Assembly (NCBI RefSeq): GCF_026343945.1
Contig: NZ_JAPKNJ010000001.1
Location: 2,666,001-2,730,000, forward strand
Direction: 5' to 3'
DNA: 64,000 bases
Origin: Kaistia algarum
GTDB lineage: Bacteria > Pseudomonadota > Alphaproteobacteria > Rhizobiales > Kaistiaceae
A model generated the notes under the pieces. The model was not told the DNA's origin, did no database searches, and worked only from the letters and a program-made list of their open reading frames with translations. The position numbers were made by a program, and so were the translations under genes. Every line of letters begins with the position of its first letter. Position 1 is the stretch's first letter. Shown in pieces: positions 25,806 to 34,491 of this stretch.

Positions 25806-26363
25806 TTGACGATAGCCGTTTCTGCCGGCGCCCATCCGGCCCTCGTGCTCAATGCCGACTACCGGCCATTGAGCTATTACCCTCTTTCGCTCTGGTCCTG
25901 GCAGGACACGATCAAGGCGGTCTTCCTCGATCGCGTGAACATCGTTTCCGAATATGACGTCGCGATCCGCAGCCCATCGTTCCAGATGCGCCTGCCCAGC
26001 GTCGTGTCGCTCAAGAACTATGTGAAGCCGTCGCGCAATCCGGCCTTTACCCGGTTCAACGTCTTCCTGCGCGATCGCTTCCAATGCCAATATTGCGGTT
26101 CGCGCGACGAACTCACCTTCGATCATGTCATTCCCCGCGCCCGTGGCGGCCAGACGACATGGGAAAACGTGGTCGCTGCCTGCTCGCCCTGCAATCTGCG
26201 CAAGGGCAGCGCTCATCCGCACGATATCGGCATGTGGCCACACCAGATGCCGTTCCAGCCCTCGGTGGTCGACCTGCACAATAATGGCAGGGCCTTCCCG
26301 CCGAACTATCTGCATGAGAGCTGGCTCGATTATCTCTACTGGGATACCGAGCTCGATCCTTAG
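25806..26363 (+). CDS. HNH endonuclease
   Basis: A 185-residue protein with a zinc-supported HNH fold: CQYC (Cys94, Cys97), FDHVIPRARGG with His107, Asn121 in WENVVAAC, then C-x-x-C (Cys126, Cys129). Members of this subfamily are widespread, chromosomal and single-copy in alphaproteobacteria, and their biological role is not established. The TTG start at 25806 is supported by AGAGGAGAGG ending nine bases upstream; no ATG gives the conserved ALVLNADYRPL start. No restriction or phage gene accompanies it. Confidence 0.88.
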   Translation: MTIAVSAGAHPALVLNADYRPLSYYPLSLWSWQDTIKAVFLDRVNIVSEYDVAIRSPSFQMRLPSVVSLKNYVKPSRNPAFTRFNVFLRDRFQCQYCGSRDELTFDHVIPRARGGQTTWENVVAACSPCNLRKGSAHPHDIGMWPHQMPFQPSVVDLHNNGRAFPPNYLHESWLDYLYWDTELDP

Positions 26364-26455
26364 GGCCGGTCGCTTTCCCGATGTGACGGGATGCTCTATC
26401 TCCAGGCGATGTCACGGTTTGCTGCCGCGAGCCGTCCTTCGCATCGCCTGAAGAT

Positions 26456-27265
26456 ATGCTCTTGCCAACGCCCATCTCGATCACCGATCCAGCGGATCCG
26501 CGCATCGCCCTCTTTCGCGATATCCGCGAGCGCGACATTGTTGGCAGGCAGGGCCTCTTCATCGCCGAGGGCGAAGTGGTGCTGCGTACGCTGCTTGCGT
26601 CCGGTCGGCACCGGCCGAAGATGGTGTTGATCGATGAACGGCGGCTGGCTGCGCTCTCGCCTTTGCTTGACCGGCTCAGCGATGCGGTGCCGCTCTATGT
26701 CGCGTCGCGCGAGGTTCTAGACGGTATTGCCGGCTTTCCTCTGCATCGCGGCATCCTGGCGGCCGGCGAACGCGGACCGCCGCTCGCCCCGGCCGAACTG
26801 CTCGTTCCGGCGGGGCCGCGCGTTGTGCTGGTCCTCTCGGGGATCGCCAATCACGACAATCTCGGCGGCATCTTCCGCAATGCGGCCGCCTTCGGCGCGG
26901 CCGGCATCCTGCTCGACGCCGATTGTTGCGATCCGTTCTACCGCAAGGCGATCCGCGTTTCGGTCGGGACGACGCTGACGCTTCCCTTCGCGAGGCTCGT
27001 GCCGGGCGACGACATCGTCGATTTGCTGCGCGGCTTCTCTTATGAGCTGCTGGCGCTTAGCCCGGCGGGACGGGAGGCCCTCGCCGCCGGCGTCGGCGCG
27101 CCGCGAACGGCTGTTTTGCTGGGTGCCGAGGGGCCAGGGCTTCCGGCGGAATTGCTGGCGCGCGCGCGGAGCGTCAGTATTCCGATGGCTGCGGGCGTCG
27201 ATTCCCTCAATGTCGCCACGACAAGCGGCATCGTCCTGTTCGCCTTGTCGCAGCGACCGCGCTGA
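26456..27265 (+). CDS. TrmH/SpoU-family RNA 2'-O-methyltransferase
   Basis: A 269-residue SPOUT enzyme using S-adenosylmethionine. The three SPOUT motifs are clear: NHDNLGGIFRNAAAFGA (about 141-157), LGAEGPGLP (about 222-230) and IPMAAGVDSLNVATTSGIVL (about 242-261), which forms the knot. The N-terminal ~110 residues include the substrate-binding RNA domain (FIAEGEVVLRTLL). The target, rRNA or tRNA ribose, cannot be assigned. The stop lies 4 bases from that of convergent dsbB. Confidence 0.9.
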   Translation: MLLPTPISITDPADPRIALFRDIRERDIVGRQGLFIAEGEVVLRTLLASGRHRPKMVLIDERRLAALSPLLDRLSDAVPLYVASREVLDGIAGFPLHRGILAAGERGPPLAPAELLVPAGPRVVLVLSGIANHDNLGGIFRNAAAFGAAGILLDADCCDPFYRKAIRVSVGTTLTLPFARLVPGDDIVDLLRGFSYELLALSPAGREALAAGVGAPRTAVLLGAEGPGLPAELLARARSVSIPMAAGVDSLNVATTSGIVLFALSQRPR

Positions 27266-27275
27266 GGCGTCAGCG
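27260..27275. terminator. small inverted repeat at the convergent methyltransferase/dsbB ends
   Basis: CGCTGA-GGCG-TCAGCG spans both stop codons. A six-base stem could act on both transcripts, but it is short and lacks a T-run. Confidence 0.3.
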
Positions 27276-27761
27276 GCGGAGGGCCCCTGCCAGCGACAGG
27301 CCAGCGACGATCAGCGAAACCACGACGTTCCAGCCGGCAAAGGAAAGGCCTAGGAGGCGCCAGGCTGCCTCGGTGCAGCTAACGACCTTGGTATGCCCGA
27401 TCTGGCTCAGCAAATCGCCGGCATTGCCGGTGGTCGTGACACCGCCGCCGCAATCGGACGGCCCGAGCCAGAAGCCCCACTCCACGCCGGAATGATAGAC
27501 GCCGAGCCCCGCGCCGACGAGGAAGATCGCCGCGGCGAGGATGAGCGCGACGCGCGACAGGGGAACGGAACGGCCAGTGGCGATCAGGGCGATGCCGGCC
27601 AGTAGCACGGGAAGGCCGGCATAGTAGGGCAACCGCTGCTCGAGGCAGAGCTTGCACGGCACATAGCCGCCGATGAGCTGAAACCCCCAGGCGCCAAGGA
27701 TGGCGGCGAGGCCGAGGAGGAAGGCGGCGGAGGCAGGCAGGAGGCGACGAGTGGATGCCAC
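27270..27761 (-). CDS. dsbB: disulfide bond formation protein B family
   Basis: A 163-residue, four-helix inner-membrane protein that re-oxidises DsbA with quinone. The two redox pairs are present: CKLC (Cys36, Cys39) in the first periplasmic loop and Cys104/Cys129 in the second. The GTG start at 27761 gives a normal N-terminus; a longer frame to 27833 is open but rich in Arg/Ser and Pro. GGAG lies about ten bases upstream. It follows the RarA-C-like gene on the same strand by 96 bases. No dsbA is visible. Confidence 0.88.
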   Translation of the reverse strand: MASTRRLLPASAAFLLGLAAILGAWGFQLIGGYVPCKLCLEQRLPYYAGLPVLLAGIALIATGRSVPLSRVALILAAAIFLVGAGLGVYHSGVEWGFWLGPSDCGGGVTTTGNAGDLLSQIGHTKVVSCTEAAWRLLGLSFAGWNVVVSLIVAGLSLAGALRR

Positions 27762-27857
27762 GGTGGAGGCTCCGGGGGAAAGGTGCCCGCTTCTAGCCGC
27801 GGGCCTCCGCACTGTCGATGTCGGGCGCATCACTTCCTCGTGCGGGTTCTGCAGCCT

Positions 27858-28451
27858 TCAGGTCAGGCGGCCATCGTTCAGTGCCGTCAGGATCCACTCG
27901 CGATATTTCGGATCGGCGGCGTTGCTGGCCGGCACGACCTTCGAGGCCTCGTTCATGAAGAAGGCATAGTCGCGGCCCATCTCCTGGCCGCGACGGGTGT
28001 GCATGTCGAGCGCGACGTCGATGATCTCGGGCATCAGTTCGCCCAGTTGCGTGCCGCGCATCGCCCAGTTGACCATGTCATCGCTGGTCCTCTCCTTCGG
28101 GCTGGTGGCAATCAGTCGGACGGCATGGGCCGCGAAGAGAAAGCGGTCGCCCTGTGGGCGGGGGTAGCGCTGGTGCATCTGGTAGAGCGTCTCGACGAGG
28201 ACCGGCGCCTGCGGATTGCCGAAGCCGACGTCCTCGACCGAAATGACGCAAAGCCGCGCCCAGAGTTTCTCTTCCAGTTCGGGGCTGGTGATGAACATTT
28301 CCCAGGCCAGCAGCAGCGCGTTGTCGACCAATCCGCGCCGGAGCGATTTTTGTAGCGCGGAGATGACCTCGTCGGCGGCGAAGCCGTTCTCCGTCACCGT
28401 GCGCTGCCATGGATCGGGCGGGGTAGAGACCTTGGTCAACGCGAACTCCAT
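27858..28451 (-). CDS. stand-alone RarA/MgsA C-terminal-domain-like protein
   Basis: A 197-residue soluble protein. The segment VISALQKSLRRGLVDNALLL (about 29-48), then LWARLCVISVEDVGFGNPQA (about 63-82) and FAAHAVRLIATSPKERTSDD (about 105-124), follows the C-terminal oligomerisation region of replication-associated recombinase RarA, in which isalhKSvRg...alyw and seDiGlAdPqA are typical. The AAA+ ATPase part (Walker A and B) is absent and there is no room for it upstream. It may bind RarA or clamp-loader proteins; function unknown. Start ATG 28451 is the only sensible one. I rate the family link as moderate. Confidence 0.6.
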   Translation of the reverse strand: MEFALTKVSTPPDPWQRTVTENGFAADEVISALQKSLRRGLVDNALLLAWEMFITSPELEEKLWARLCVISVEDVGFGNPQAPVLVETLYQMHQRYPRPQGDRFLFAAHAVRLIATSPKERTSDDMVNWAMRGTQLGELMPEIIDVALDMHTRRGQEMGRDYAFFMNEASKVVPASNAADPKYREWILTALNDGRLT

Positions 28452-28685
28452 CTAAAGCGGCGATCTGCCGGGCACCAGACTCTGCCGCGTCACGCGCGCC
28501 CCGTCCACTTTCTTTGGAAATACCCAGCCGGGCGCGGCATTTTGCGCGTGCGGAACCCAGTCAGATCGACGGCGTTGTTTTCCGCTATGCCTGCGGGTGA
28601 TATGGAGAGGCCGAGTTGCTTCGCCGCTTCGCTCTCACGGGGCCGCGCGGGCTGATTCATCCGCATCTGAACAGGAGAAGATACC

Positions 28686-29165
28686 GTGGCCAAGTTGTCC
28701 TCGCGCATCGCGCTCGCCTCCAACGTCAAGTCCGCCATGATCGAGCTGCTCAACGCCCGCCTGGCCGACGCGATCGATCTGGCGCTCATCACCAAGCAGG
28801 CGCATTGGAACCTGAAGGGTATTCAGTTCATCGCTGTGCACGAGATGCTCGACGGCTTCCGCAGCGAGATCGACAATCATGCCGACACGATCGCCGAGCG
28901 CGCTGCCCAGCTTGGCGGCATCGCCCTCGGAACGACGCAAATCGTTGCGGGAGCCACGACGCTGAAGCCCTATCCGACCGACATCAGCTCGATCGTCGAT
29001 CATCTCAAGGCCTTGACCGACCGCTACGCCGATACGGCGAACCTGGTTCGCTCGGCCATCGACGCTGCCGACGAGGCGGGCGACACCGATACGGCCGATA
29101 TCTTCACCGCCTATTCTCGCTTCCTCGACAAGTCGCTCTGGTTCCTCGAATCCCATCTTGCTTGA
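28686..29165 (+). CDS. dps: Dps-family ferritin-like DNA-protection protein
   Basis: A 159-residue dodecameric mini-ferritin. The inter-subunit ferroxidase ligands are in place: His40, His52 and Asp56, with Asp67 and Glu71 from the partner ([30 protein letters not shown]). The GTG start at 28686 has AGGAGAAG 9-16 bases upstream. It oxidises iron with peroxide and compacts DNA in stationary phase or under oxidative stress. The stop lies inside the start of the next membrane-protein gene, an unusual pairing. Confidence 0.93.
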   Translation: MAKLSSRIALASNVKSAMIELLNARLADAIDLALITKQAHWNLKGIQFIAVHEMLDGFRSEIDNHADTIAERAAQLGGIALGTTQIVAGATTLKPYPTDISSIVDHLKALTDRYADTANLVRSAIDAADEAGDTDTADIFTAYSRFLDKSLWFLESHLA

Positions 29166-29622
29166 GTCGGCGGTTGCGACGCTGGAAGCGTCCTGGGAAA
29201 ATAGCTGGCTCTGGGGCGTGCCGTTGGTGGTGGCCACGGTTGTTTTCCATGTACTCTGCCTCGGTCTCATCGACCGGGGCGTGACGATGGTCCTGGATTC
29301 GACGGCGTTGGGGCGGCCCTCCCTCCTTCGGTTCGTGCTCGTGATGGGCTCGGTAGCGTTCCTTGCCACCTTCTTGCATGCCGCCGAGGCAACATTCTGG
29401 GGCCTCGCTTATCTTGTGCTCGGCGCGCTCCCTTCCGTTCCTTCAGCGATGCTATATTCGTTGAACGCGTTGACGAGCTTTGGACATGACAATCTATACC
29501 TGCTTGGCCACTGGCAGTTGCTCGGCGCCATCGAGGCCTTGAACGGCATCATGTTGTTCGGGATGACCACGGCGTTTCTATTTGCCATCATGCAACGTGT
29601 ATGGTTCCTCGGGCATCGTTGA
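29158..29622 (+). CDS. small membrane protein, two-TM ion-channel-like
   Basis: A 154-residue protein with about four hydrophobic segments (20-40, 55-72, 78-95, 120-145). The part [18 protein letters not shown] followed by [20 protein letters not shown] resembles the pore loop and inner helix of two-TM potassium-channel-like proteins, but the TVGYG filter is replaced by SFGHD, so potassium selectivity is doubtful. It starts (TTG 29158) within the last codons of dps, an eight-base overlap suggesting coupled translation. Function is unknown; a role in ion homeostasis during the Dps stress response is speculative. Confidence 0.7.
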   Translation: MLESAVATLEASWENSWLWGVPLVVATVVFHVLCLGLIDRGVTMVLDSTALGRPSLLRFVLVMGSVAFLATFLHAAEATFWGLAYLVLGALPSVPSAMLYSLNALTSFGHDNLYLLGHWQLLGAIEALNGIMLFGMTTAFLFAIMQRVWFLGHR

Positions 29623-29713
29623 TCCGCGTCGCATGTCGGGATCGTTTGGTAACGACGCTGTGATAGAAGACAGCCGCGCACTGATCTCGATTCGCGGGAA
29701 ACTGGAGGTTTTC

Positions 29714-30196
29714 ATGAAGATCTTGGGCTACGGACTGTTCGCTCTGGCGATGGCGCTACCGCTTGCCTCGCCGGCTTTCGCCGAGAAGGCTGCCGTCGGC
29801 AAGCTTGAATGCGACGTATCGTCGGGCATTGGCCTGTTCGTCGTCGAAAAGCAGACGATGAAGTGCAAGTTCACCCCTGTGAACAGCAACGCCGTGGACT
29901 ATTATACTGGCAAGATCAACGAATATGGCGTTGCCCTCGGTGAGATCCAGAAGGGTGTACTGCTCTGGGGCGTGGTCTCGGCTACCGACACGGTGCCGGG
30001 ACCTGGTTCACTCGCGGGCGACTATGCCGGTGCCGGGGCGGATGTAGCGTTCGTCGGCGGCCTTGGCGCCAATGTCCTGGTTGGCGGTTCCAGCAAGTCG
30101 ATCGCGTTGCAGCCGCTGTCGGTGGAGGGCGAAGCCGGATTCAATGTCGCGGCTGGCGTGACCACCGTTACTCTCGTAGCGGCGCCCGCTCCCTAA
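29714..30196 (+). CDS. DUF992 secreted protein
   Basis: A 160-residue exported protein: a signal peptide (1-22, ending SPAFAEK), then KLECDVSSGIGLFVVEKQTM, a YYTGKINEYGVALGEI segment and a Gly-rich C-terminal part (GLGANVLVGGSSKSI) typical of DUF992, a family common in Rhizobiales with no known function. Two cysteines suggest a periplasmic disulfide. ATG 29714 follows GGAGG at -10. It is monocistronic and ends at the hairpin at 30222-30256. Confidence 0.88.
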   Translation: MKILGYGLFALAMALPLASPAFAEKAAVGKLECDVSSGIGLFVVEKQTMKCKFTPVNSNAVDYYTGKINEYGVALGEIQKGVLLWGVVSATDTVPGPGSLAGDYAGAGADVAFVGGLGANVLVGGSSKSIALQPLSVEGEAGFNVAAGVTTVTLVAAPAP

Positions 30197-30221
30197 AGCG
30201 GAACGGCCCCCTTCGCGACAG

Positions 30222-30256
30222 GCACCCAACGCTGCCACTTCGTGCGCAGCGTTGGT
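30222..30256 (+). terminator. stem-loop after the DUF992 gene
   Basis: CCAACGCTGC and GCAGCGTTGG pair perfectly (ten bases), the outer bases pair further with one bulged C, and the loop contains a small CAC-TTC-GTG hairpin. It starts 26 bases after the stop codon. There is no T-run; a mRNA 3'-end structure or Rho-assisted terminator is likely. Confidence 0.55.
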
Positions 30257-30484
30257 GATTCTGGGCTACATTGGCCAAACTCACTCGTCAAGCGAGGCTG
30301 ATGCGAGTATCGAGGCTCGGGTTGCGGCGATCCGGGCGGCGGCTCGTACGGCTTGGCGGAATCGCTATTCCGATAGCCCGTCATGCAATGCAGGGTTGAC
30401 GTAGTCATGTTCGCACATTCGAATATAGATCGCGTCGTCCGTTCAAAAGACTGCCGCCTGTCGGCCTGAGGTTGGGGATATTCG

Positions 30485-33400
30485 TTGCGTCAGCTGTGGA
30501 ACTTCGAGCGCTGGCCCGGATTAGCGCTTATCGAACTGAAACTTGACATCGAGGTTCTTCGCTTCGCCGTTCGCCAGCGATGGGTGTCGCGGCGAATGAG
30601 CGCGCGCTTTCGCCGCTCTCTCGGCTGGCGAAAAGACCTCTATCAGTTGAGGCAGGACCCGTCGCTCAGCGATGATATGGGGTCAATCAAACCGGGGCTC
30701 TTGGGCTGGTCCCCTCCGGACGACACGCCCGTGGAAGCGACGGCGCGCAGCATAGCTGACGAGGTCCGCCGGTACGCTTCGCCGTCGGCTGATTTCGAAG
30801 AGTTGCAGGGTGATATTGTTGGCAACCGGCGCCGGCTAGCGAAGATAATCGCCTTCTACCTGCCGCAATTTCACTCCTTTCCGGAGAATGATCGCTGGTG
30901 GGGACCTGGCTTCACGGAGTGGACCAACGTCGCCCGCGCGGTGCCCCGCTTCCACGGGCATTATCAGCCAAGGATTCCTCGCGACCTTGGCTTCTATGAT
31001 TTGCGTGACGACTACACTATGCGTCGTCAGATCGAGATGGCGAAGCGGGGAGGGCTGCACGGCTTCTGCTTCTATTACTACAATTTCGATGGCGCCCGCC
31101 TGCTGGAGCGGCCATTGGAGCGCTTTCTTGCCGATCCGAGCCTGGACATGCCCTTCTGCCTGATGTGGGCGAACGAGAACTGGACGCGGCGATGGGATGG
31201 CGCCGAGGCGGAAGTGCTGATGAAACAGTCCTACGACGAGGAGAACATTGATGCCCTCGTCGACGATCTCGCCCGCCATATGCTCGATCCGCGCTATATC
31301 CGCATCAATGGCAGGCCGCTGGTCATCATCTATCGCCCGAATGTCATTCCGAAGGCCCGGGAAATGGTCGCCTCGTGGAGGGAGATCTTCGAGGCACGCT
31401 ACGGCCTTTCGCCGCTGATCTTTATGGTGCAGGCCTTCGGCAGCGATGATCCTAACGAGTACGGGTTCGACGGGGCTATCGAGTTCCCGCCACACAAGCT
31501 GCAGCACCGCACTGTTGCTGTTAATTCCGAGATGACGATCTACGACACGTCGATGACGGGACAGATTTTCCGCTATCGCGATTTCGTCGCCGCATCGCTC
31601 AGTTTCAAGCGTTCGCCCTATCCCTTGATTCGCACCATTTTCCCATCTTGGGACAATGATGCGCGCCGGCAGGGGCATGGCATGAGCACCACGGGATCGA
31701 CGCCGTCGCTCTATCGCTTCTGGCTGGACAAGATGATTCACTACGCCAGCCGCTACCGCGTATTCGGCGAGAGCATGGTCTTCATCAACGCCTGGAACGA
31801 ATGGGCGGAAGGCACCTATTTGGAGCCTGACCTGCATTTCGGTGGTGCCTATCTCAATGAGACGGCCCGCGCGGTGGTCGGACTGCGCCCGCCTCATCTC
31901 AAGCGGAAAGTGCTGCTCGTGGGGCACGATGCCAACCCGCACGGCGCACAGGAGCTGTTGCTCAACATTGGCGAAATGCTCAAGCTTGAGTTCGGATGCG
32001 AGATCGAGTTTCTGCTTTGCGGCGACGGTCCGATGCTGGAACGATACGAGGCCCTGGCGCCGACGCGCATCGTCAAGCGGACCTCGATTTCGAAGGTGTT
32101 CGCCGAGCTTTCCGAGCGGGGCTACAACGAGGCGATCGTTAACAGCCTCGCTTCGGGTTGGGTGGTCGAGCCGCTTCGCAACCACTTCTTCAAGGTCATC
32201 ACCCTTGTCCATGAATTGCCCGAGCTCATTCGCGCATACAAGCTCGATAGCGTCGCCCGCGCCGTCGCAAAGAGCGCCAACGAGATCGTTTTTCCATCTT
32301 CGTTAGTCCTGGACGGCTTCCGGTCCATCGTCGGCGAGGCTGAGTTCGAATCCGCCGTTCGGCCCCAGGGTCTCTACAAGAGGCTCGAATCCTCGCCCCT
32401 GGATCGCGGCGACGTTCGCCGGGAGCTTGGGATTGGGCTGGACACAAAGATTGTTATCAATGTCGGTTACGGCGACAAGCGTAAAGGAATCGACATCTTT
32501 GCGGATGTCGCCCGCCGCTTCGCCGCCGACGCCCCGGAAGTGCACTTCGTCTGGGCCGGGCTGACCGAACAGCCGACCGTTGAGGCGCTTGGCCCGCTCG
32601 TAGACCTACCCAATCTGCACTGGCTAGGGCACCGCAGCGATGTCGGCCGTCTTCTGGCTGCCGCCGACGTCTTTGTCCTGACATCGCGCGAGGATCCGTT
32701 TCCCTCCGTCGTCCTGGAAGCGATGGCGAGCGGCCTACCGGTCGTCGCCTTTGCGGGGGCCGGCGGTTTCGTCGATCTGTTCGATAGCCCCGATGCAGGC
32801 GCCCTCGTGCCTCTGGCAAATGGCGAGGCCATGGCCGACGCCATTCGAACGGAGTTGGCTCGGCCGGCCGAGGAACGTCAGTTCGCAGCGGAACGCCGCA
32901 AGAGCAAGATCGCCCGAAATTTCTCTTTCCGCGATTATGTTTTCTGGCTACTTCAGAGGCTGGACCCGGAGTTGCTCCGCGTCTCTGTCGTGGTGCCGAA
33001 CTATAATTATCGGCGTTACCTGGACCAGCGTCTGAGTTCGATCTTCGCCCAGACCTATCCCCTCTATGAGGTTATCGTTCTCGACGATGCGTCCACCGAT
33101 GGCAGCATCGAAGAAGTCGAGCAGGTTACTGCTGCGGCCGGACGTGGTGTTCGCGTCGTCGCCAATGAGAAAAACTCGGGAAATGTCTTCCGCCAATGGC
33201 GCAAGGGCGTTGAGCTGGCGAGCGGGGACTTGGTCTGGATCGCCGAGGCGGACGATGCTTCAGAGCCTCAGTTCGTTGCCACTTTGGCGCGGAAATTCGA
33301 AGGTTCGCAGGTCGATCTGGCTTTTACCGATTCAAGCTCGATCGACGCCGATGGCAAGCGGCTCAGTTCGAGCTACCAATATTACTACTCCACGGTCGAG

Positions 33401-33814
33401 CGCGAGTCGCTGGCACACTCCTTCGCCGTCGACGGAACCGAATTCGCCGAGCGCTTCATGTCGGAGCGAAACCTCATCCTCAATGCTTCCAGCGCGGTCT
33501 GGCGCATGTCTAGCCTGGAAAGGGCGCTGGCCGTTGAGGAGCCAGACGTGACCGACTTTACTGTGGCCGGCGACTGGCTGCTCTATCTGCGCGTCTGCAG
33601 CATGGGTGGCCAGGTCGGCTATGATAGCCGGCCGCTCAACATCCATCGCCGGGCCCAGGGTGTCACGGCGAGGACTCGAGGCGAGACCCAGCTTCGCGAG
33701 ATCGAGCGGCTCTATCAGATCTATGACCGGATGCTCCCCGTCAGCGATGCCGTAAGGTCGAAGCGCGCGGCCTATCTGGCGCAGCTGCGGCAACAATTCG
33801 CTGAGGCAGGCTGA
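30485..33814 (+). CDS. three-domain glycosyltransferase: WbsX-like + GT4 + GT2
   Basis: A 1109-residue cytoplasmic protein. Residues ~115-460 are a WbsX/GH99-like domain (AFYLPQFHSFPENDRWWGPG, FTEWTNV, CLMWANENWTRRWDG, FINAWNEWAEG), found in polysaccharide clusters. Residues ~465-820 are a GT4-type domain with the donor-site motif EDPFPSVVLEAMASGLPVV near 735. Residues ~832-1109 are a GT2 domain starting VSVVVPNYNYRRYLDQRL with the DDASTDGS motif and EADD as metal site. It probably adds several sugars to a surface polysaccharide or glycolipid. The TTG start has GGGGA upstream but is uncertain. It stands alone, with no other polysaccharide gene beside it. Confidence 0.85.
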   Translation: MRQLWNFERWPGLALIELKLDIEVLRFAVRQRWVSRRMSARFRRSLGWRKDLYQLRQDPSLSDDMGSIKPGLLGWSPPDDTPVEATARSIADEVRRYASPSADFEELQGDIVGNRRRLAKIIAFYLPQFHSFPENDRWWGPGFTEWTNVARAVPRFHGHYQPRIPRDLGFYDLRDDYTMRRQIEMAKRGGLHGFCFYYYNFDGARLLERPLERFLADPSLDMPFCLMWANENWTRRWDGAEAEVLMKQSYDEENIDALVDDLARHMLDPRYIRINGRPLVIIYRPNVIPKAREMVASWREIFEARYGLSPLIFMVQAFGSDDPNEYGFDGAIEFPPHKLQHRTVAVNSEMTIYDTSMTGQIFRYRDFVAASLSFKRSPYPLIRTIFPSWDNDARRQGHGMSTTGSTPSLYRFWLDKMIHYASRYRVFGESMVFINAWNEWAEGTYLEPDLHFGGAYLNETARAVVGLRPPHLKRKVLLVGHDANPHGAQELLLNIGEMLKLEFGCEIEFLLCGDGPMLERYEALAPTRIVKRTSISKVFAELSERGYNEAIVNSLASGWVVEPLRNHFFKVITLVHELPELIRAYKLDSVARAVAKSANEIVFPSSLVLDGFRSIVGEAEFESAVRPQGLYKRLESSPLDRGDVRRELGIGLDTKIVINVGYGDKRKGIDIFADVARRFAADAPEVHFVWAGLTEQPTVEALGPLVDLPNLHWLGHRSDVGRLLAAADVFVLTSREDPFPSVVLEAMASGLPVVAFAGAGGFVDLFDSPDAGALVPLANGEAMADAIRTELARPAEERQFAAERRKSKIARNFSFRDYVFWLLQRLDPELLRVSVVVPNYNYRRYLDQRLSSIFAQTYPLYEVIVLDDASTDGSIEEVEQVTAAAGRGVRVVANEKNSGNVFRQWRKGVELASGDLVWIAEADDASEPQFVATLARKFEGSQVDLAFTDSSSIDADGKRLSSSYQYYYSTVERESLAHSFAVDGTEFAERFMSERNLILNASSAVWRMSSLERALAVEEPDVTDFTVAGDWLLYLRVCSMGGQVGYDSRPLNIHRRAQGVTARTRGETQLREIERLYQIYDRMLPVSDAVRSKRAAYLAQLRQQFAEAG

Positions 33815-33841
33815 GTGGACGTGCGTCGCCGCTCTGCCCGG

Positions 33842-34291
33842 TCACTCCAAGGGTGGCGTGGGCGCAGTATCATCCATTCGAGGGATATCGTCGCGCATTC
33901 GCGAGACGCGCTGGCCTTCTTCATAGACGGCGCGCGACGCATCTCGCCATGCCAGCAATAGCTGGCGATTCTCTGGGGTGTCGGCCACCAGCCGGTGCAG
34001 GCTGACCTTCTCGCGTTTGACGTTCTTGGGGTCTTCGACCCGGTTGATCACCCATGCGCTCTTGCCGTCCCGATCGGCGAGGACCACCGTGACGGGAACG
34101 ATCGAGAAGCCGGAATGATCGAGCAGAAACGCCGTGACGTTCATCTGCCGGGCTTCAAGCTCTGCCTGGTCAATTATGCTGCGCAACGCCGAAAGGGTCG
34201 CAGCTTCCAGCGATAGCTGGCTGGCGCGCCAAAGATCGGTTGTCTCGTCGTAATGGATCTCGTAACCGCTGTGGTACGTCGAAATACGCAT
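33842..34291 (-). CDS. hypothetical protein, 149 aa
   Basis: I do not recognise this gene. It reads as a soluble protein: an N-terminal segment MRISTYHSGYEIHYDETTDLW like a short two-strand hairpin, a helix rich in Ala and Glu (SLEAATLSALRSIIDQAELE, about 27-46), a middle with alternating hydrophobic residues, and a charged Pro-ended C-terminus. No signal or membrane segment. Codon use is normal. It converges with the glycosyltransferase gene, the stops lying 27 bases apart, and diverges from the chloride channel gene by 200 bases. Confidence 0.6.
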   Translation of the reverse strand: MRISTYHSGYEIHYDETTDLWRASQLSLEAATLSALRSIIDQAELEARQMNVTAFLLDHSGFSIVPVTVVLADRDGKSAWVINRVEDPKNVKREKVSLHRLVADTPENRQLLLAWRDASRAVYEEGQRVSRMRDDIPRMDDTAPTPPLE

Positions 34292-34491
34292 ACTCTCGAT
34301 TCTGCCGATTCAACTTGTCATCACAACCTAGCGCACAACGGCTGTCGCGGTCCAAGACTTTGTGTGCCGACAACTCCGGATTGCGGAAGCACCGCTCATG
34401 GCGGAGATAAGTCGATTTCCGCTACTTTCAACAACTAGGTTCTGCGCAATCCCGATCCCCTCGAATGATCGGCGACATTTGGGAAGAATTC

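Noticed and set aside
25806..26363. HNH nuclease as part of a defence system
   Set aside because: There is no methyltransferase, toxin, helicase or immunity partner nearby, and this subfamily is a common single chromosomal gene in alphaproteobacteria.
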